A DNA stretch of 64,000 nt from Arcuatula senhousia (taxonomy: Eukaryota > Mollusca > Bivalvia > Mytilida > Mytilidae), in assembly GCA_963971305.1 (NCBI GenBank), contig OZ020308.1, positions 21,263,838 through 21,327,837 on the forward strand, given 5' to 3'. The translations under genes were made by a program, and so were the position numbers. Of the stretch, positions 9,005-20,600 are shown piece by piece (the stretch's first letter is position 1; every line of letters starts with the position of its first letter). Under the pieces are notes generated by a model, which had not been told where the DNA came from, searched no databases, and saw only the letters and a list, made by a program, of their open reading frames with translations.

Positions 9005-10110
9005 CCCAGTTAATGCAATTGTTCCATTTATCATTTAGGTCGGACCTGTGAGGAAAACAAAAACAAAGGAAAGAGTAAAAAAACACAAATATACGAGCAA
9101 CATCATACTGGCATTTCCGATTTCAACTTTTGTCCTGGATTAAGACGTGCGCGGGAAACACAAGTCATAAATTTATTTTTGTTATGTTATGCTATTTTAA
9201 AAACTTTTTGCGTACCCATTATCGTTGGTACTCTGTAATGAATCTACAATAACATTATTATCCACCTCACTGACATCTGTTACCATGCTCGGGTCATGCA
9301 ATTTTGACCTACAAGTTAAATTGGAACCTGGTATTGCACATATTTTTCAATTTTTATACCCCGCCACACGAAGTGGCTAGGTATTATGTTATACGCTCAG
9401 TTTCTTTCGGTGTCTGTCCGTCCGTCCCTCGAAGGTTTCCGGATGATAACTTAAATAAAAAGCTTCGTCTAGCGCAGCATGATACGACCGCAACATGTTG
9501 AACCCTGTACGTTTTAGGCCCAATATGGATAGCCAATTGCTCTGGACACATGCAGCCCATGGTGGACTGACAAAGGTTTTTGACACACGCAGCTTTTGGT
9601 GGACTTTCCACTTACAATTAAAAAGGATTTTTTTTCGAAAGGAGATCAAAATTAGACCACAAATTTTCCATTTTGACCCTAATTACATAATAGGGGAAAA
9701 GGGGGTGCAAAAATTAATTCTCAATTTTGTATCCACTATTTGACAAGAACAAACATGCATTTTTTTTTTCAAAATCAGACCTCAAATAAAAAAGTTTTGA
9801 TTTTGGACCCTTTCGGCCCCTATATTACGGGGGGTCGCAAAAATTATTTCTTAATTTTGTATCCGCTATTTGACAAGAATCAGACCACAAATAAATAAGC
9901 ACCTTTTGACCCAAAATTACATAACGGGGAAGAGGGGGCGCGAAAATTCATCTGGTTCAATCTTTTATTATAAGAAACATTCTTGACAAATTTCACAGCA
10001 ATAGGCCAACTAGGATTAAAGTTATAGTGAAAAGAAATACAATATTTGATTTTTTTGTCCCTTTGGGCCCCTAATTTCGAAACGAAAAAAGGGGGACCCC
10101 CAAAATCAAT
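9005..10110. repeat. 1106-bp tandem duplication, unit 1
   Basis: Bases 9005-10110 recur immediately as 10111-11216; every stretch compared, including all open frames, was identical. CCCA occurs at the start of each unit and again just after unit 2 (11217-11220), so the junction has 4 bp of microhomology. The unit contains an SLC22 exon-1 fragment and the left part of a repeat beginning ATACCCCGCCAC. Confidence 0.93.
9266..9350 (-). pseudogene. SLC22-like pseudogene, 3' part of exon 1 (copy a)
   Basis: The minus strand encodes CRSKLHDPSMVTDVSE, matching the end of exon 1 of the intact gene (CRSKWYDPSMV then TVVSE). It is separated from the exon-1 start at 12355 by a large repeat insertion and duplicated by the 1106-bp event. 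The GT after GAG is kept but in a non-consensus donor. Confidence 0.7.
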
Positions 10111-11216
10111 CCCAGTTAATGCAATTGTTCCATTTATCATTTAGGTCGGACCTGTGAGGAAAACAAAAACAAAGGAAAGAGTAAAAAAACACAAATATAC
10201 GAGCAACATCATACTGGCATTTCCGATTTCAACTTTTGTCCTGGATTAAGACGTGCGCGGGAAACACAAGTCATAAATTTATTTTTGTTATGTTATGCTA
10301 TTTTAAAAACTTTTTGCGTACCCATTATCGTTGGTACTCTGTAATGAATCTACAATAACATTATTATCCACCTCACTGACATCTGTTACCATGCTCGGGT
10401 CATGCAATTTTGACCTACAAGTTAAATTGGAACCTGGTATTGCACATATTTTTCAATTTTTATACCCCGCCACACGAAGTGGCTAGGTATTATGTTATAC
10501 GCTCAGTTTCTTTCGGTGTCTGTCCGTCCGTCCCTCGAAGGTTTCCGGATGATAACTTAAATAAAAAGCTTCGTCTAGCGCAGCATGATACGACCGCAAC
10601 ATGTTGAACCCTGTACGTTTTAGGCCCAATATGGATAGCCAATTGCTCTGGACACATGCAGCCCATGGTGGACTGACAAAGGTTTTTGACACACGCAGCT
10701 TTTGGTGGACTTTCCACTTACAATTAAAAAGGATTTTTTTTCGAAAGGAGATCAAAATTAGACCACAAATTTTCCATTTTGACCCTAATTACATAATAGG
10801 GGAAAAGGGGGTGCAAAAATTAATTCTCAATTTTGTATCCACTATTTGACAAGAACAAACATGCATTTTTTTTTTCAAAATCAGACCTCAAATAAAAAAG
10901 TTTTGATTTTGGACCCTTTCGGCCCCTATATTACGGGGGGTCGCAAAAATTATTTCTTAATTTTGTATCCGCTATTTGACAAGAATCAGACCACAAATAA
11001 ATAAGCACCTTTTGACCCAAAATTACATAACGGGGAAGAGGGGGCGCGAAAATTCATCTGGTTCAATCTTTTATTATAAGAAACATTCTTGACAAATTTC
11101 ACAGCAATAGGCCAACTAGGATTAAAGTTATAGTGAAAAGAAATACAATATTTGATTTTTTTGTCCCTTTGGGCCCCTAATTTCGAAACGAAAAAAGGGG
11201 GACCCCCAAAATCAAT
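10111..11216. repeat. 1106-bp tandem duplication, unit 2
   Basis: Second copy of 9005-10110. No substitution was noticed by eye, implying a very recent event or an assembly collapse or expansion. Confidence 0.93.
10372..10456 (-). pseudogene. SLC22-like pseudogene, 3' part of exon 1 (copy b)
   Basis: Identical to 9266-9350, produced by the tandem duplication. It abuts the inverted-repeat element starting at 10462. Confidence 0.7.
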
Positions 11217-12082
11217 CCCATTCATCCTTCTATGGTAAGGAACATTATTGCCAAATTACAAAGCAATGGAATAGCTAGAACTAAAGTTATCGTGCCAACA
11301 AACTTAAAAGTAGCTTTCTGTCCCCTTTTTGACCCCTTATTTTGAAACGTAATATGGGGGACCCCCAAAATCAATCCCATTCATCCTTTTATGGTAAGGA
11401 ACATTATTCTCAAATTTCATAGCAATCGGATAACTGGAACTAAAGTTATTGCACCAACACTAAAAAGTTAACAGACAACAACGACGACGACGACGACGAC
11501 AACGACGACAGCATCATACCATAATACGTCCGCAATTTTTTTGCGGTCGTATATAAAAAAAGAATGATCAAAATCCGATAAAAATAAACATTCTACGGAA
11601 GTTTTGTCACAACAACCGTTTTAGCCCCTTTTGGTTCTTTTTTTTTCTTAAACAGTAGGGACCAGACACCCCAAATGCAATACCAACCTTCCTTTAGTGA
11701 ATAGAAACATTATATTAAAATTTCATAACAATTGATCAATATCTACTCAAGTTAACGCACGGAAACCAAATGTCCCTAGACGACGCATACGACATCGCCA
11801 CAACATTATACGACCACAATTTTTTGCGGTCGTATAAAAACGGGTCAAGGGATTTAAATGATATTTTGCACAGCTGTGGAGTACAATAAAATACAGGTCA
11901 AGTTTAATTTTCATGATGATCCGAAAAATGCCACTTCGTTAATTTTCCCCGGGAATTTTCCAAATTTGATAATGATGAAATTTTCTGGTCTAAGAAAGAT
12001 AACTCATTTCTTTTCTGTCTCAATATGAATGTATAGTGTACAAATATATTTAACTATATTGATGAATATCGTGGCGGGGTAT
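10462..12082. mobile_element. Inverted-repeat-bounded dispersed element (ATACCCCGCCAC family)
   Basis: The stretch starts ATACCCCGCCAC at 10462-10473 and ends with the exact reverse complement GTGGCGGGGTAT at 12071-12082; a further left end is present at 9356 because of the tandem duplication. The interior has repeated GCGGTCGTAT hairpins (about 11540 and 11825), GACCCC-rich blocks and an (ACG)n run, but no coding frame. A related end lies near 39100-39113. It interrupts exon 1 of the SLC22 pseudogene. No clear target duplication was found, so it could be a composite. Confidence 0.5.
11482..11511 (+). repeat. ACG trinucleotide microsatellite
   Basis: A short (ACG)n tract with minor interruptions inside the ATACCCCGCCAC-family repeat. 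Confidence 0.7.
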
Positions 12083-12129
12083 GGTATCATTCAATGTCCA
12101 TTAGACGCCCTATTTTTTAAACTTTTTTT

Positions 12130-12355
12130 GCGTACCCATTTATCGTTAAATTTTGTTATATAAACATCCATAGGCTCTACATTAAAACATGCATTTCCAG
12201 TTCGACACTGCATTTCCAATAATAATCATTTGAAGACTTAATATGGTGGGTAACTGCCCAACAATTATGAATACACTAAATAATATTTGAAAATTACCCA
12301 GTTCTCCACAGTCGATAATGATTTGTTTTAAACATTCGTTGAATTCTGATGTCAT
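12130..12355 (-). pseudogene. SLC22-like pseudogene, 5' part of exon 1
   Basis: From ATG 12355-12353 the minus strand reads MTSEFNECLKQIIIDCGELG and continues through the first membrane segment to NAVSNWKC, closely paralleling exon 1 of the intact gene at 33483. A one-base frame change then brings a stop; the shifted frame continues VEPMDVYITKFNDK, matching the extracellular loop. The rest of the exon is displaced by the repeat at 10462-12082. It is a dead paralog. Confidence 0.8.
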
Positions 12356-13659
12356 ATTAAATGTGTTAATCCAGTCGAGAACAAAAACCTAAACCTTCTG
12401 GATTATTATTTAAAAAATATTGTTCCCCTTTTACTATTCAAGATAATGTTTTAAAATGTGAAGTATTTAAAGTAGATATTTTGGAATTTAAAAAAAAGTT
12501 AAAGATGTATGAACTGAAACATACACAAATGGTTTTTAGTCAAATGCCATTAAAAGACAGATTTAAATATGCATGTTTTTGAAAAGAATGTTAAATTGTT
12601 TTAAGTCTGACGTAGCTTGTTTCCGTTCTTTTCTTCTAAATTATCGTAAACTAAGCGTTAGCTTGTGCATTGATTCGTATATCCAATGTGCCTTAATAAA
12701 TCAGCTATACGGGCTATGTACCATGCGTCAAATTTATGAAATGCCTTTTCCAACAAAAAAGTCAACACTTTAAGAATAAAAAACATAAATCAAAAAGTTG
12801 ATAAAATTAATGGATTATGTTTGTAATTCAATTTTATTTTAAAGAGTCGAGCGACTTTGTTAGTAAGATTTTAAAAATGTTTTCACTTAACATTACGTGT
12901 AAAGTTCGGTATCATTTGAAAACATACGAAATGCCTTTTTGAAAGAACATGAAATGGTCATATTTTTTTTAATAAAAATGGATATTTAAAATCAAGGAAA
13001 GTAATATGCTTGAACAAGATTTCTGATAAAAAAATAATTTTGATTTCAAATGAAATAGTACTCGCAAAAGTTCAATCCGCAAAGAAGGAAAACATGTCAC
13101 TTTTTAATAAAAACGTCCACCATCGAAGAACAGACCAATATATTGTTTAAAGGTTCAACATGTTCTGATGAACCTTAAGGTAACTGAGTAAGAAAATCTA
13201 CAGAAAGAAATTACAACAAAGTTCCAAACAATAAGTTAAATTGCGCCTCATGAGCCTTTCGTCTGTTTAAGCCCCACCAGAGGCACTCGTCTGTTCAAGC
13301 CCCACCAGTGGCACTCTAACCATAAAAGCTATAACGTGCTTTATAAATCAAACGTTTGGTATATATTTTAGTAAAATTAAATACCAGGGGCCTTATTTTT
13401 TCGTCACAGTGTTCCAGGCAACTAAATGCCACACCCTCTTGATATTTGGTATATAGCTTCATCCCATAGTACTTTAGGTGTAAAGCGATTTTATGCCCAA
13501 AAATCGATACTTCCTGTATACCGAGTATTTTGACCATATATATGAAAAATTTTCATCGCAGTTTTCTGTTTTTTGTCATTTATAAAAATAATATCAATAT
13601 GTGGATCGTGTCGTTCTGGCACATATTCCACAATCCTTCGTTTTTTAATATTACATAAG
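12356..13659. other. Intergenic, AT-rich; no gene seen
   Basis: No coding exon can be supported. A short degenerate repeat with CCACCAG...GGCACTC (13250-13320) resembles the 'cgtctattcaagactc' family seen near 17390 and 49090. Confidence 0.4.
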
Positions 13660-13949
13660 CAGGGTTCCCACGCCATCCTTGAATTTAAGGGAACCTGGAA
13701 AAGTCCTTGAATTTCATTTTAATGCTAAAAAAGCTGGAAAAATCCTTGAATTTTATCAAATATCCTTGAAAAACCTTGGGATTTTGTAATATGCAGATTT
13801 GTTGACCGTTTGATAAAAAATGCCGAAAAATATTGGATTTTAAAAATTTTTGCGGACTATTTCAATCCTTGAAAATGACCTCAATACCCTTTAAAAGTCC
13901 TGAAAAAACTCTTTAATTTTGTATCCAAAAACAAAAAGTGGGAACCCTG
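13660..13949. mobile_element. hAT-like MITE, TIR CAGGGTTCCCAC
   Basis: Perfect 12-bp terminal inverted repeats, CAGGGTTCCCAC (13660-13671) and GTGGGAACCCTG (13938-13949), bound a 290-bp non-coding element rich in TCCTTGAA repeats. The CAGGG ends are typical of hAT transposons. A clean 8-bp target duplication is not evident. Confidence 0.75.
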
Positions 13950-14464
13950 CATAAAGGACATGAAATGATGATGATTTTTAGGGATGAGGTGGTAAACAAG
14001 GGAATAGAAAGTTTATAGTTTACTGAAAAAGAGCGGACAGGATAGGGTGGAACATTAGTGATGCATAACTTGGCAGTTAATAAAATGATCATTTGCTCTA
14101 ATGAAGCTTGGTCAGCGCCCAGGTTTTCCATATTATGACGAAAATCGCTGCAGGCGAGTGCACCCCTACTCTACCACTGAGGGTACAGAACTTGGTTTCT
14201 CTGTAAGCTTAACACTAACTCGATGTCGGAATCCCAAGACGTTTAGTCAACTTCAACAATAAGCCAGGTTCTACTGTGGATCTATTGTTTGTGAGCTTGC
14301 ACTAACTTTACAATTGCTGCCATTATATTTTGAAAAAAAATAATACTGTGGAATAATGTCTTCTTTATCTAATTATACTTTTAAAAAATATATATTTTTT
14401 TAACAAATGCTTTATTAAATAATGCATCATATAACAACACTAATAATGATAAATTGGTTTCGGT

Positions 14465-14692
14465 TTATTCTATAGATTTGTACTGCACCTTTTGTAAAAA
14501 CAAATTAAACGGTATTTTATCAAAATCTTTTGGTTTGATTTTAATTTCTGGTGAGTCTTTAGGTTTGATGGGAGTTTCTAATGTGTCCTCCAAGGCTTTG
14601 TCCTTTGTTTCTGGTAACAGAGTGATAAGCAGGGATGAGACTAACACTAGGAAAGCAAGAGTAACGAACGTTATTCCTGGTAACTTCTTGTT
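14465..14692 (-). CDS. SLC22A: SLC22 exon 8 (C-terminus)
   Basis: A 75-codon terminal exon after acceptor ATTTTCAG. The last membrane helix is followed by LPETKDKALEDT, the C-terminal SLC22 motif, and a lysine-rich tail. TAA is at 14467-14465 and AATAAA 49 bases downstream. Confidence 0.9.
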   Translation of the reverse strand, partial: NKKLPGITFVTLAFLVLVSSLLITLLPETKDKALEDTLETPIKPKDSPEIKIKPKDFDKIPFNLFLQKVQYKSIE

Positions 14693-17600
14693 CTGAAAAT
14701 AAAATAGTTATGAACAAGAAAATGCTTATAATGTTATATATAGGAAGTTAAATATGTTTTTTTTGTAATATAGACAGTGAGACAGAGTATCTGCGACGGT
14801 CAAGCAACAGAATTGGTTCCTCTGAACCAATCTCTTTTCACGTCGACTATATTATCAACCAAACTACCATATAGGATTATCTACCTTGAAATATATTAGA
14901 AAACAGGCATAGAGTTTTATGCTAGAAACCTACAAATCGCAATGGTTGTGACTTAGCACATTTCAAAGAAGTGGTAAATACATGTATACTAGTATGGTGA
15001 GCACAGTCTTTTTTTGGACTGTAAGATAAGTGAGCTAAAAAATACAAAAAGTCAGGAACTGCTTACTCTTCCGGAGCACCCGAGTTCACTTTCGTAAGGA
15101 CTTGAGTTCGCGTTGTTGATTTCTATTCGGTTGATTTTGTGCATGTTTGTTGTGTTTTTTGTTTCTTCGTGCTACTCTTGTACGCGTTTACTAGTTTTTG
15201 TCGTTTCCCAATCGGACTTTTGACACTCGAATGCCCCATTTGTGCCTCTTTGCTTCTTTCAGAGAAAGGAATCATCCAGCTAGAAACACTAAGTGTTGAT
15301 TAAATAATGTCTTCTCTTCTTTAGCGATAATGGAAAAAAATGGTTAGTCTTTTTGTGGTTATTGTATTAATAAAATTACCATTAAGGCACCAAAAGGTGC
15401 AAGTATACCACCAACTCCACAGAGAGAAGAAGCAAACCCATAACCAGTATTTCTGCAAACACACAGGAACATTGTTATTGTTCGTACATACAATATAAAG
15501 AATTTTACGAGTATTACAAGATACTTTGAGAATAGATACATATTTAAAAAAAATACAATTAAGCTAAAAGACTTTCATTTTAAAATGAGTTGCGTGGTGT
15601 CTTAAAGTCTGTTACTGTCCGGTGAATTGGCAGAGTTCCCGACTACATTTTTTTTCTAAATTTTGTTGCGTGCAATAAAATGAAGCATTTACGGAATAAT
15701 CTTTGTTATGTATTTTCTTCCCTTCTCGATACCAATAGGTTTATACAGAGCAACAATTATCTAACACACACAAATGCCCAGATTGCCTTTTACATTGGCT
15801 TTGTGGGTACTCGAACTTTTATATTAATTCATTTCGACGTTACATTTGATAAGTCGACTTTTAAAAATGTAAAAAAGCCCCATTATTTTGTAGTTTGTAA
15901 AAGCTTAATTATACACCTAACAACTGTAGGGTAGACTTCGAAGGTTAACACAGAAGAAATAAACCATCCTGCAGCAACACTACATCTAGCCAGGAGCGAT
16001 AGGATAGTCACCAGAGGTCCAACGTCTGTTACCCCTAAAACAATATTATTTATTATAACAAAATAAATCAATAACAATATAAAATTAATAATCTATTGAA
16101 TCCGATAATAAATTAGATTTTGCTATTTTTCAATCCTCGATTTTGAATTCAAATGTTGTACTCAGGTAAAATGAATAAAATGAATAAGAACAGTTCAGGA
16201 ATTTCATGAACTATACAATGTCAGGAGAAACTGTATCAAATGAACAATTGCTGAAAATTAGTTTCTATAATTTCAGGACAACAGTATAGAAAATTTTGCA
16301 CTCGGTGTCACAAACCTCATCGTGTTTTGGACTACTAATCTCATATGCATTAAATAACTGTTTATTATATGACCAATGCTGTATTTAATGTATGGGTGTT
16401 TTTGAAAATTATTAGATAAGAGTCTTGAAAACGGGTATTATTTTGTCACATTTTAAATCTTCCTTGAGATAAAGGACACAACGGATTCTAGGAAGTCTGT
16501 TTCATATTTAGATCTACATCTCGAAATTGATTCTCAATGAAGACTTTCAACAACGTGATGACTTCAACTTTCAAATCGTCAACTTTCCCTTCTTGTGTAG
16601 CACCATTCCGTCCGCTCAAGCTTATGGAGGTTACGTATCACAATTGATTCGTTACTCCAGAGCGTGCGGGACTTATATCGATTTCCTTAGCAGAGCGACA
16701 CGTCTGACGCAAAAACTGCTCACACAGGGTTATGTTGCTCCTCGGTTGCTGTCTTCACTTAAGACATTTTACGGAAGACATCATACACTTATAGACAAAT
16801 ATGGGATTTCGGTCTCTCAGATGAGTGCAGATGTTAGTTTGTCATAGGGTTTTGTTTTGTCTTCCTTTTCCGGATTTGACACTCTGAATGGACTATTGGC
16901 AACGCGACGTGTGTGCTATAGCAAACAGGAACTGCTTAATCTTCCGGAGCACCTGAGTTCACTCTTGTTTCGACTGGAGTTCGCGTTGTTGATTGATATT
17001 CAGTTATTTTATTTTTCCATGTTTTACATGTTGTACACTACAATTCTATAATCTGTGACCTTTTCTCTTTTACTTGAAACTTGAACGGTAAAAAAGGGAA
17101 TGGAGAAAACAACACAATCGGCACATATTAATACATGTATTGACTAGCATGTTTTTGAACCTGTTTTTGCCCCGTTCTTGTTGGTGTTTACTGGTGTTGT
17201 CTCTGCCCTTTTGTACTTTTGACATTCGGATACCCCATTGGTACCTCTGCTTATTCCCATTCATAGCAAAGAATGATAGCTAACAATATATTTGTATACT
17301 AATTTATTCTGATTGTTCTATCATGGCTATATCTAGAAATAAAAATTCCGTGCAATAAATTTTGCTAAGCAGTCTGACGCACGTTTCGTCTATTCAAGAC
17401 TCGCTAAAGGCGCTGTAGCCAAATGTATGAAAGGACTAACACAATATGGGTGTTAAAAGCATAGAACAATGCAACCTAATGATTTTGAAATAGGACACAA
17501 ATTAAATATTAAAAACGAAGATCATCAAAGGCGCTCTAGCAAAATATATGAAAATTCATATCACAATATGAATATGAAAAGCATAGAACAATATAACCAT

Positions 17601-20600
17601 GTGATTTCGGAACGATTATGATTAAATGATTAAAACGAAGAGATGCCTGATCCTAAAAGATTTGACATTTTTTTTTATAAATTTACACTGAAAATTCCAA
17701 TACAATAAAGTATTTGTCAACACAAAATTGATAGCGGAGAAAGCTACCCTCACCGAATTAAAAAAAAAATCTCACCAGTTGCATTCATTAAAAATTACAA
17801 TGAAACAGTTGCAAATTATGTTCAAACCATGGACCAATATCAAAACAGCAAACAACGACTACAATGCTGCTTTGGACACTTTTAGACTTCAGTCTTTCGG
17901 ACTTTTGACGCTCGAAAGCCCCATTGGTGCCCCTTTGCCTCTTTTTCAAGTTTTTTTTATTGCTTTTGCTTTTTTCTAACATGGTATACTAAAATTATTT
18001 TTTATCAAATAAAAATGAGTTTAAAATGATGGGTTGTCGCGTACACTTATTCCATATCTCATTTATCTTCTACTAAATTTTAATCTGTCATGGTGTGCGA
18101 TGAAGAATAAATTCTACCTTTCATCAACAAACATAAGATAAAATTTAATCTTACTTAAAAGTTGCAAGATTCCACTTGTGGCTGCGGAAATAGAACATAA
18201 ACAGAAAAGTCCAATTGATGCCTTTTTTCGACCAAATCTGAAAACAAGATCATATCAGATTCTAAATGAGATTTAAGTTAGAAATGCATTAGAAATTATA
18301 ATTGATTTTTTTTTTTAATCAATCAATGCTTAAGGACATAGTCTACTATTTTCGGACCATTCTAAATTCAGAACCTTATTTGTCCGCATGTAACCTCTCG
18401 TTTTTTTTGTTTGTTATTAATTTCAGTTTCAATATATTTCTTTATATTTTCAAACCATGAGTCAAGTTACAATAGTAGTTTCATCAAGGATGACTTTCCT
18501 TTTCGATCGCATTGTGCATCAGCATCAGAATGCTTCATGAGCTACTTTTTTTATCTATTCATAAACATTTTAAAAATAATTTAGTAGCGCCATTACTCAG
18601 CGAGAATGAGGGGTGATCAATGTTAATAAACTGCAGAACCCTTATTTTTTATTCAAAACTGTTTGGTATGTTATACTATATTTACACTCTTTCAGCAACC
18701 TGGTGAATATTCTAAGCGGCCTTGGCTCGCGGCCGACATATATAGAAGCCAAGGACGCTAAGCATATTGATCAGGATGCCAGGTTACTGTAGCTGAGAGA
18801 GAATACATGTATATGAATTTATGAAGATTTTTACCAATGATCCCTTTTTATCTCTTACGATTTCTGGATACATACCTGTTAGAAAAATAAGACATAATGA
18901 ACCTCGACATTTCAAATAATCCCTGGAAGAAAAAGTTGAGGTACATGGTTCCAGGTAATTGGTCAATCATGAACATCACCGCATACATCCCGTACGCACC
19001 AATAGGCCTACAAATTATTTTAAACGAATTATAAAAAAAACGCATTAGCAGTTAGTATAAGCTTTTTGTTATATAAATTATACATCTTTACAGCAGGACA
19101 ATACAAAATGACATCTTCTTCTTCTTCAATGTACGGGAGTAGACTCCTAAAGGAGTGTAGAACATCCCGGAACTTGTGCGCAAGTACAAAAAAAGTTGGA
19201 CTTAAATAGCCAAACATTTTAAAATGTATGTTCAGAATATATATATATATAAAATAATGTTACTATTTTTTTATATTTTATAATATTTTGCTATATTTTT
19301 GGTTTAGAATACATATAAATAAAAACATATATACAGTAGTACAGTGGTATATTTATGGTCTGTATGTCACTGGAGATCCTTCAAATGTTAGAGTGGATAG
19401 ACCACTTTTGAAGGATTCCAGGGATGATGACATACCTATGGATTCAGGAAGATTATTCCAATCTGATATTGTTCTTGGAAAAAATGACATATCTCCAGAT
19501 AAAAAAAATGGCAGACATATATAGTTTTATGTGAAATACTTTCGTGTTTGAAATATAAAATGGAAGTCACGGACATCGTGCTTGTAACACATGTACTTAA
19601 AGAAGCAAGCAAAGAGGCACATATGGGGCATTCGAGTGTCAAAAGCCCGAAAGGGCAACGATGAAACCGATAAACACAAACAAAAAAAGCACGAAGAAAC
19701 ACAAAACACAAAATTAACCGAACGGAAATCAACAACGGCTTACGCAAACTCAAGTCGTAACAAGAGTGAACTCATGTGCTTCGGAAGAGTAGTTTGTAAT
19801 ACAAAAAAATGAGTAAAAACGTCAGAAACGTCAAAATCTTCGCAACACATGTTTTTACATATTTTAAGATCTACCTGTCCTGAAATTTCAGAAAAGATCT
19901 GACTGCTGATGTGGGAGTTATTGCCCTTTTTCGTATTTTTTTGCCAAATTATGCACTTATTAAGCCCAATGTCTTGAAAACTAACCAAGATATTTCAGAA
20001 ATTTAAATTGCATATGGTTATTTAAAGCACAATAATATCTACAAAATACATGTATCTGTGTAGTTCAGGTGAGCGATTCAGGCTCCTGGGAGCCTCTTGT
20101 TTTATTTTTACCTGCGTCCTATTTAATAATAAATATGCTTCACTTACAAAATGTAATCATTAAACTTACCAAATGAAAGAAAATATGATGGTATACTTTA
20201 GTAGACGTTTGTCTTTAAGTATATCCATTAATGTTGCTTTGTTTTGTAATACTGCTTTCTTGACACTCGTATCAATATTTTCTTTAAATTCTTCGTAGCT
20301 AGGGGGGTCTTTTCCGTTGCATTTTGACATTTTGGTTACAACTTTATGTGCTTCTTTTAATTTGCCAGTAGAGGCAAGCCAGCGAAAACTTTCGGGCAGT
20401 ATACTTTGAAAAGAGGAAAGAATTCATTAAAAGTGTCCAAATACATTATAATGAGTATCCATAAAACCTATAATTTACAGAAGTCATTGCAAATAATCAA
20501 AATTGGCAAAAATATCTATTTTAAACGATAATTCATCTGCTAACTCTTAATATAAAAAATTAAATATAATCAAATGATTTTTTGAAAAAAAAGGTACTTA

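Noticed and set aside
9304..10849. Paired identical small ORFs in the tandem duplication
   Set aside because: They fall in repeat and pseudogene DNA, start at non-ATG codons or overlap on both strands, and match no protein.
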